This document shows positions 32,679 to 36,855 of a stretch of DNA of 36,855 nucleotides, piece by piece. This stretch comes from Chryseobacterium pennae (GTDB lineage Bacteria; Bacteroidota; Bacteroidia; Flavobacteriales; Weeksellaceae). The notes beneath the pieces were generated by a model, which searched no databases, had not been told where the DNA came from, and saw only the letters and a list, made by a program, of their open reading frames with translations. The stretch is taken from assembly GCF_003385515.1 (NCBI RefSeq), contig NZ_QNVT01000041.1:1-36855 (forward strand), written 5' to 3'. The translations under genes and the position numbers were made by a program. Numbering within the stretch: the stretch's first letter is position 1; every line of letters starts with the position of its first letter.

Positions 32679-34871
32679 TTGAAAAAATTTCCTTTTTATA
32701 AACAGCCAGACACAAAAGACTGTGGACCCACATGTCTTAGAATTGTAAGTAAATATTACGGTAAAAGTATCTCCCTTCAGCAGATCCGGGCCCTCTCTGA
32801 GACGACCCGTGAAGGAAGCAGTCTCCTTGGATTAAGTGATGCAGCAGAAAATCTGGGTTTCCGTTCACTGGGAGTTCAGGTCGACTTCAAAACTTTCGTA
32901 GAAGAAGTTCCGTTTCCATGTATCGTACACTGGAATAAAAATCACTTTGTGGTTGTTTATAAAGTCGATAAGAATAATAAAATTTATATATCCGATCCCA
33001 GTTATGGATTGATTACTTATACCCAGGACGAATTTATCAAATTCTGGATCGGAGAAAATGCCAATGAAACCACTGAAGAAGGAATAGTCCTTATCCTGGA
33101 AACGACACCAGCCTTCTTTCAAACTGAATTTGACAATGAAGAAAGTAAGGCAAGCTTTTCTTTTCTTTCAAGATATCTATTTAAATACAAATCACTTGTT
33201 ATTCAACTGGCTGTAGGACTTCTTGCCGGAAGTTTACTATCTCTGGTATTCCCGTTTCTTACCCAAAGTATTGTAGACGTCGGGATACAGAATCAGGATA
33301 TTAACTTTATTTATCTGGTCCTGCTTGCCCAGATTATGTTATTTCTTGGCAGAATGGGGATAGAAACGATCCGAAGCTGGATCCTTCTCCACTTATCTGC
33401 AAGAATCAATATTTCGATCATTTCCGATTTCTTTATCAAACTTATGAAGCTTCCTATAAGCTTTTTTGATACCAGAATGACCGGGGATATCATGCAAAGG
33501 ATCAATGACCACCACAGAATAGAACAGCTCCTTACGAGTTCTTCATTAAATACCCTATTCTCTCTCGTCAATCTGATTATCTTCAGCATTGTCCTCCTAC
33601 TCTATGATTACAGACTTTTCATTGTTTATCTCGTGGGAGCTGCAGCCTATATTGGATGGATCACTTTCTTCCTGAAGAAAAGAAAAGAACTTGATTATAA
33701 AAGATTTTCCCAGGTTTCTCAGGAACAGAGTAAAGTCATTGAGCTGATCAACGGAATGCAGGAAATCAAAATGCATAATGCTGAGAAGCAAAAAAGATGG
33801 GACTGGGAATTTCTTCAGGTAAAGCTATTTAAAATCAGAATAAAATCATTGTCACTGGAACAATGGCAATCGGTAGGAGGAAACTTTATCAATCAGATGA
33901 AAGACATCCTGGTAAGCTTCCTTTCTGCAAAATTAGTATTAAGCGGAAACTTGACCTTAGGGATGATGCTTTCTGTACAATATATCATTGGACAGCTGAA
34001 CAGTCCGCTTCTTCAACTTATTGATTTTATTAAACAAACTCAGGATGCAAAAATTTCCCTTGAAAGATTAGGTGAAATTCATGATAAAGAAGATGAAGAG
34101 CGTAAGGATGAACAATATGCTATGGAAATTCCACAAAAGGATATCGAGATCACAGATATGTCATTCCGATATATCGGATCTGATGTTCCGGTTTTTGAAA
34201 ATCTGAACCTTACCATTCCTTATCAAAAAACTACAGCAATTGTTGGAGCCAGTGGAAGCGGAAAAACCACCTTATTGAAACTTCTGATGAAGTTTTATGA
34301 GCCAGACAATGGAGATATTAAAATCGGAAACACTGCTCTGAAAAATATTTCTCCGCGATTCTGGAGAGATCATTGCGGAGTTGTGATGCAGGAAGGGTAT
34401 GTATTTAATGATACAATTGCCAACAACATTGGAGTTGGTGAAGATCACATCGACAAAAAGAAATTAAGACGTGCAGTAGAAATCGCAAATATTAAAGACT
34501 TTGTAGAAAGCCTGCCGCTAAGTTACAATACCAAGATCGGAAATGAAGGTGTAGGAGTAAGTGGAGGACAGAAACAAAGACTTTTCATTGCGAGAGCTGT
34601 CTACAAATCTCCTGAATATATTTTATTTGATGAAGCCACCTCTGCATTAGATGCCAATAATGAAAAGGTCATTATGGAAAACCTTGAACAATTCTTCAGA
34701 GGTAAAACAGCAGTTGTTATTGCCCACAGACTTTCCACTGTAAAACATGCCGATAAGATCATTGTACTGGATAAAGGAAAAGTTGTAGAAGAAGGCAGTC
34801 ATGCCGAATTAGTAGATCTGCGCGGTGAATATTACCGATTGGTAAGAAATCAGCTTGAACTGGGAAATTAA
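32679..34871 (+). CDS. Peptidase-containing ABC exporter (C39 family)
   Basis: 730 residues, the size of bacteriocin-processing exporters. The N-terminal C39 peptidase has Q9, C15 in KDCGPTCL, H89 in NHFVVV and D106 in SDPSYG. The membrane domain (about 165-455, six helices) is followed by the ATPase: Walker A GASGSGKTT (523-531), signature VSGGQ (627-631), Walker B ILFDE (648-652) and H-loop H683. It should cut after the GG of a leader and pump the peptide across the inner membrane. The start is TTG at 32679, since the peptidase begins immediately. It pairs with the HlyD-type adaptor downstream. Confidence 0.95.
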   Translation: MKKFPFYKQPDTKDCGPTCLRIVSKYYGKSISLQQIRALSETTREGSSLLGLSDAAENLGFRSLGVQVDFKTFVEEVPFPCIVHWNKNHFVVVYKVDKNNKIYISDPSYGLITYTQDEFIKFWIGENANETTEEGIVLILETTPAFFQTEFDNEESKASFSFLSRYLFKYKSLVIQLAVGLLAGSLLSLVFPFLTQSIVDVGIQNQDINFIYLVLLAQIMLFLGRMGIETIRSWILLHLSARINISIISDFFIKLMKLPISFFDTRMTGDIMQRINDHHRIEQLLTSSSLNTLFSLVNLIIFSIVLLLYDYRLFIVYLVGAAAYIGWITFFLKKRKELDYKRFSQVSQEQSKVIELINGMQEIKMHNAEKQKRWDWEFLQVKLFKIRIKSLSLEQWQSVGGNFINQMKDILVSFLSAKLVLSGNLTLGMMLSVQYIIGQLNSPLLQLIDFIKQTQDAKISLERLGEIHDKEDEERKDEQYAMEIPQKDIEITDMSFRYIGSDVPVFENLNLTIPYQKTTAIVGASGSGKTTLLKLLMKFYEPDNGDIKIGNTALKNISPRFWRDHCGVVMQEGYVFNDTIANNIGVGEDHIDKKKLRRAVEIANIKDFVESLPLSYNTKIGNEGVGVSGGQKQRLFIARAVYKSPEYILFDEATSALDANNEKVIMENLEQFFRGKTAVVIAHRLSTVKHADKIIVLDKGKVVEEGSHAELVDLRGEYYRLVRNQLELGN

Positions 34872-34965
34872 TACTGAACCTATCACCAGCATAAAAAACC
34901 TGAAGTCCTAATTTATTTTAATTATATCCCTTTGAAATATAAAGTGGAAATTTTATCAGAAAACA

Positions 34966-36264
34966 ATGAAAGAAGACGTTTTAGACAATATTGAACTCCG
35001 CTCAGAGAGCGTACAGGATATCCTTACCCAACCACCCAATTGGATGATTCGTTGGGGGAACACGTTGATATTTATAATTATCCTGCTCATTTTTGCAATG
35101 AGTTACATTATAAAATATCCGGAATTTGTACCGGCTCCAATTATAGTAACTTCTCAAAATCCACCCGAAAAATTAGAAGCAAGGATCAATTCTAAGATTG
35201 AAAAAATATTCATCAAAGATCATCAGGAAGTAAAGAAAAATGATGTGTTGATGGTCATGTTGTCAGCTGCCAATTATAAAGATGTTATAGCATTAAAAAA
35301 ACTGGTTGATTCTATATCACCTAATCAGCTTAATAGTTTTCCTATTGCCCAAACTTCAAGGTATAAACTTGGGGAGCTACAGGGAGAATACAACAGCTTT
35401 GCAAAGGCTTTCCAGGATGAAGAACTTTTTACAAGGCTACAGCCTTATGCTCCTGAAAATATTGCAACCAACCAAAGCTTATCTGAGTCCAGAGTAAGAA
35501 TTGCTACCTTAAAGCAACAGAAAAGCCTGGAGTCAGCCAAGTATGACCTTACCCGAAAAAATTTCCAACGGTCTCAGGATCTTTTTAATCAGGGAGTAAT
35601 CTCTGCTATGGAACTTGAGAATGAAAAAATAAAATATCTTCAGGCTCAGCAAAACCTTGAAAACATCAACATCTCAATTTCACAGACTGAGGAAGGAATT
35701 TCTAACCTTAACAAAACCAAAAGCGGAACGGTTATTAATACCGAAAAAGATAAAATCAACTATTCTTCTCAGACATTGCAGTTATTTGAACAATTAAGAA
35801 AGTCTCTAAAACTTTGGGAGCAAAATTATCTTGTTATTTCATCTACAGATGGTGTTGCCAGTTTCCAGCAGTTTTTTGGTGAAAACCAGTTTGTAAAAGC
35901 AGGAGAACCTATTGTATCTATCCTTCCCAAGAATAAAGAACAATTAGTAGGCCGAATGTCAGTTCCTACCACCAATTCAGGAAAGATTATTCCGGGTGAA
36001 AAAGTATTGATCAAACTAGACAACTACCGTTTCCAGGAATATGGAATCATTGAAGGAAAAGTTCAGAATATATCACTTATTCCTGATGATAAAGGAAATT
36101 ACTATGTGGATGTTATTTTACCGAAAGGATTAAAAACAAGTTATAATAAAAATCTGAAATTTGATAAGGAACTTAGAGGAAGTGCAGAAATTGTAACTCA
36201 GGATCTGAGACTTATTGAAAGATTCTTCTATCAGATCAGAAAGTTATTAGGATATCAGGCCTAA
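34966..36264 (+). CDS. HlyD-family adaptor of a peptide exporter
   Basis: 432 residues: short cytoplasmic start, one membrane helix (about 32-51), a biotinyl-lipoyl-like half (FVPAPIIVTSQNPPEKLEARINSKIEKIFIKDHQEVKKNDVLM), a long coiled coil (about 160-265, KQQKSLESAKYDLTRKNFQ), and the second beta half with KAGEPIVSILPKN (306-318) and VGRMSVPTTNSGKI. These are membrane fusion proteins joining an inner membrane exporter to an outer membrane channel. No TolC-type gene is in the window. It starts 94 nt after the exporter gene, in the same direction, and a terminator follows. Confidence 0.92.
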   Translation: MKEDVLDNIELRSESVQDILTQPPNWMIRWGNTLIFIIILLIFAMSYIIKYPEFVPAPIIVTSQNPPEKLEARINSKIEKIFIKDHQEVKKNDVLMVMLSAANYKDVIALKKLVDSISPNQLNSFPIAQTSRYKLGELQGEYNSFAKAFQDEELFTRLQPYAPENIATNQSLSESRVRIATLKQQKSLESAKYDLTRKNFQRSQDLFNQGVISAMELENEKIKYLQAQQNLENINISISQTEEGISNLNKTKSGTVINTEKDKINYSSQTLQLFEQLRKSLKLWEQNYLVISSTDGVASFQQFFGENQFVKAGEPIVSILPKNKEQLVGRMSVPTTNSGKIIPGEKVLIKLDNYRFQEYGIIEGKVQNISLIPDDKGNYYVDVILPKGLKTSYNKNLKFDKELRGSAEIVTQDLRLIERFFYQIRKLLGYQA

Positions 36265-36290
36265 TAAAAGCTTTACATAAAATAAAACAT

Positions 36291-36320
36291 GCCGTTCCAA
36301 AATTAAGGGACGGCTTTTTT
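36291..36320 (+). terminator. Rho-independent terminator after the exporter operon
   Basis: GCCGTTCC (36291-36298) pairs with GGGACGGC (36307-36314) with one G-T pair and an 8-nt loop, followed by six T residues. Confidence 0.85.
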
Positions 36321-36526
36321 ACACCCATATCCGGTCTATTATTCAACATTGCATACATCAAGATACAACAATACAAAATAATTCAAAAAGTCACTATTAA
36401 TAAGGGTTTACTAACATTTATTATGATGATCCTGAAAACTACCTGTATGCTAGCTAAGGCAATGATAGAATCTACAAGTTTATTGAATGAAATAAGTAGA
36501 GTTGTTGTTTTTCAAATGAAAAAAAT

Positions 36527-36559
36527 AAAACCGCAACCATTAATAATGATTGCGGTTTT
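36527..36559 (-). terminator. Terminator after tRNA-Met
   Basis: AAAACCGCAA (36527-36536) pairs perfectly with TTGCGGTTTT (36550-36559) around a 13-nt loop. On the minus strand TTTTATTTTTTT follows. On the plus strand there is also a short T-run, so it may act both ways. Confidence 0.75.
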
Positions 36560-36561
36560 TG

Positions 36562-36635
36562 TAGCGAAGACGGGAATTGAACCCGTGACCTCAGGGTTAT
36601 GAATCCTGCGCTCTAACCAACTGAGCTACCTCGCC
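36562..36635 (-). tRNA. tRNA-Met (CAT anticodon)
   Basis: A 74-nt cloverleaf on the minus strand: acceptor GGCGAGG with CTTCGCT (G-T at the first pair), D arm GCTC...GAGC, anticodon loop TTCATAA with CAT, T arm ACGGG-TTCAATT-CCCGT, discriminator A; CCA is not encoded. The anticodon-stem base pair next to the loop is A-C. CAT could also be tRNA-Ile after lysidine modification; the loop resembles elongator Met. Confidence 0.92.
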
Positions 36636-36647
36636 GTTTTGGTGGTG

Positions 36648-36655
36648 CAAATATA
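36648..36655 (-). promoter_or_regulatory. -7 box of the tRNA-Met promoter
   Basis: TATATTTG on the minus strand (36655-36648) fits TAnnTTTG, 12 nt before the tRNA 5' end. A good -33 box is not seen. Confidence 0.5.
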
Positions 36656-36806
36656 GAAAAAATAATTTTAGCTATATTCCTATAATGCAAATAAAGACTA
36701 AATATATTAACACTTAAGTCTTCGGATAACATTTTCTAAGGAGAACGAACAATAATGGATCAGTGCTAAAAGTTGTGGAGGAACAAATAAGAGATTAACT
36801 TTGAGG

Positions 36807-36855
36807 ATGCATATTCCCGACGAGCTATTAAAATTATTGTTACCTGATTTTTTGG
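36807..36855 (+). CDS. Possible start of an ISAon1-type transposase, cut by window end
   Basis: The frame reads MHIPDELLKLLLPDFL and runs off the window. The LLxLLLPDFL start is like the N-terminal region of ISAon1-family transposases common in Chryseobacterium. Only 16 codons are visible, so the call is tentative; the frame has no stop here and is preceded by GAGG. Confidence 0.35.
   Translation, partial: MHIPDELLKLLLPDFL

Larger units (their letters stand above)
36265..36561. other. Intergenic region after the exporter operon
   Basis: About 300 bases with two terminator hairpins (36291-36320 and 36527-36559). A plus-strand frame from 36422 crosses the tRNA and is not taken as a gene. Nothing else is seen. 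Confidence 0.6.
36636..36855. other. Right edge upstream of the tRNA
   Basis: About 220 bases. It holds the tRNA promoter box (36648-36655) and, at the very end, the possible start of a transposase frame (36807 onward). No other gene is visible. Confidence 0.5.

Noticed and set aside
19366..36264. LanC cyclase or radical SAM enzyme in the peptide region
   Set aside because: I looked for a LanC-like GxxG/zinc pattern and for CxxxCxxC in the large proteins and found neither.
36422..36602. Plus-strand frame ending in VAKTGIEPVTSGL
   Set aside because: This ending is the translated antisense of the tRNA; the frame crosses a terminator and a tRNA gene.
1..36855. CRISPR array, rRNA or phage genes
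   Set aside because: No regularly spaced repeats, rRNA motifs or phage structural genes were seen.

Overview
The window looks like chromosomal DNA of a flavobacterium close to Chryseobacterium (Weeksellaceae). The reasons are low GC, the type 9 secretion translocon gene sprA, the order maeB / ruvA / sprA / gcvH / vanZ-like, several TTTG-N18..20-TAnnTTTG promoters of the Bacteroidota type, and a grasp-with-spasm peptide maturation locus. Names rest on reading motifs by eye; no database search was run.

Left half (1 to about 18.9 kb) is mostly housekeeping. On the minus strand, from right to left: an 87-aa coiled-coil protein, a BadF/GlcNAc-kinase-type sugar kinase, malic enzyme maeB, a LamB/maltoporin-like porin, ruvA, the 7.1-kb sprA, gcvH and a VanZ-like membrane protein. 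Bases 1-388 hold flavobacterial intergenic repeat-like DNA. On the plus strand, 14827-18878 carries GtrA-like, PlsC-like acyltransferase, FucP-type sugar transporter and DUF3810-like metallopeptidase genes. Past these, a probable small RNA with its own promoter and terminator lies between two copies of a 16-bp direct repeat.

Right half (19.4 to 36.3 kb) is an accessory region for modified peptides. Three systems sit side by side. (A) Minus strand, 24780 to 19366: a 56-aa GG-leader precursor with no cysteine, a signal-peptide-bearing prolyl oligopeptidase, a LanB glutamylation-type dehydratase and a separate LanB elimination-type protein, almost without gaps and with no LanC cyclase. (B) Plus strand, 27227 to 30516: a grasp-with-spasm precursor, a lipoprotein, ATP-grasp maturase gwsG, a 61-residue coupled ORF, and SPASM-domain protein gwsS, followed by a decayed fragment of a second gwsS. 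(C) Plus strand, 30828 to 36264: a C39-like/VKOR/thioredoxin fusion, a 54-aa GG-leader peptide with four cysteines, a C39-peptidase ABC exporter and a HlyD-type adaptor. A membrane TPR/AraC-type regulator lies between A and B. A plausible reading is that A makes a dehydrobutyrine-containing linear peptide, B an ester-crosslinked graspetide, and C a disulfide-bonded peptide, with the single C39 exporter of C possibly serving A as well.

The right edge has a tRNA-Met(CAT) gene and the possible first codons of an IS transposase.
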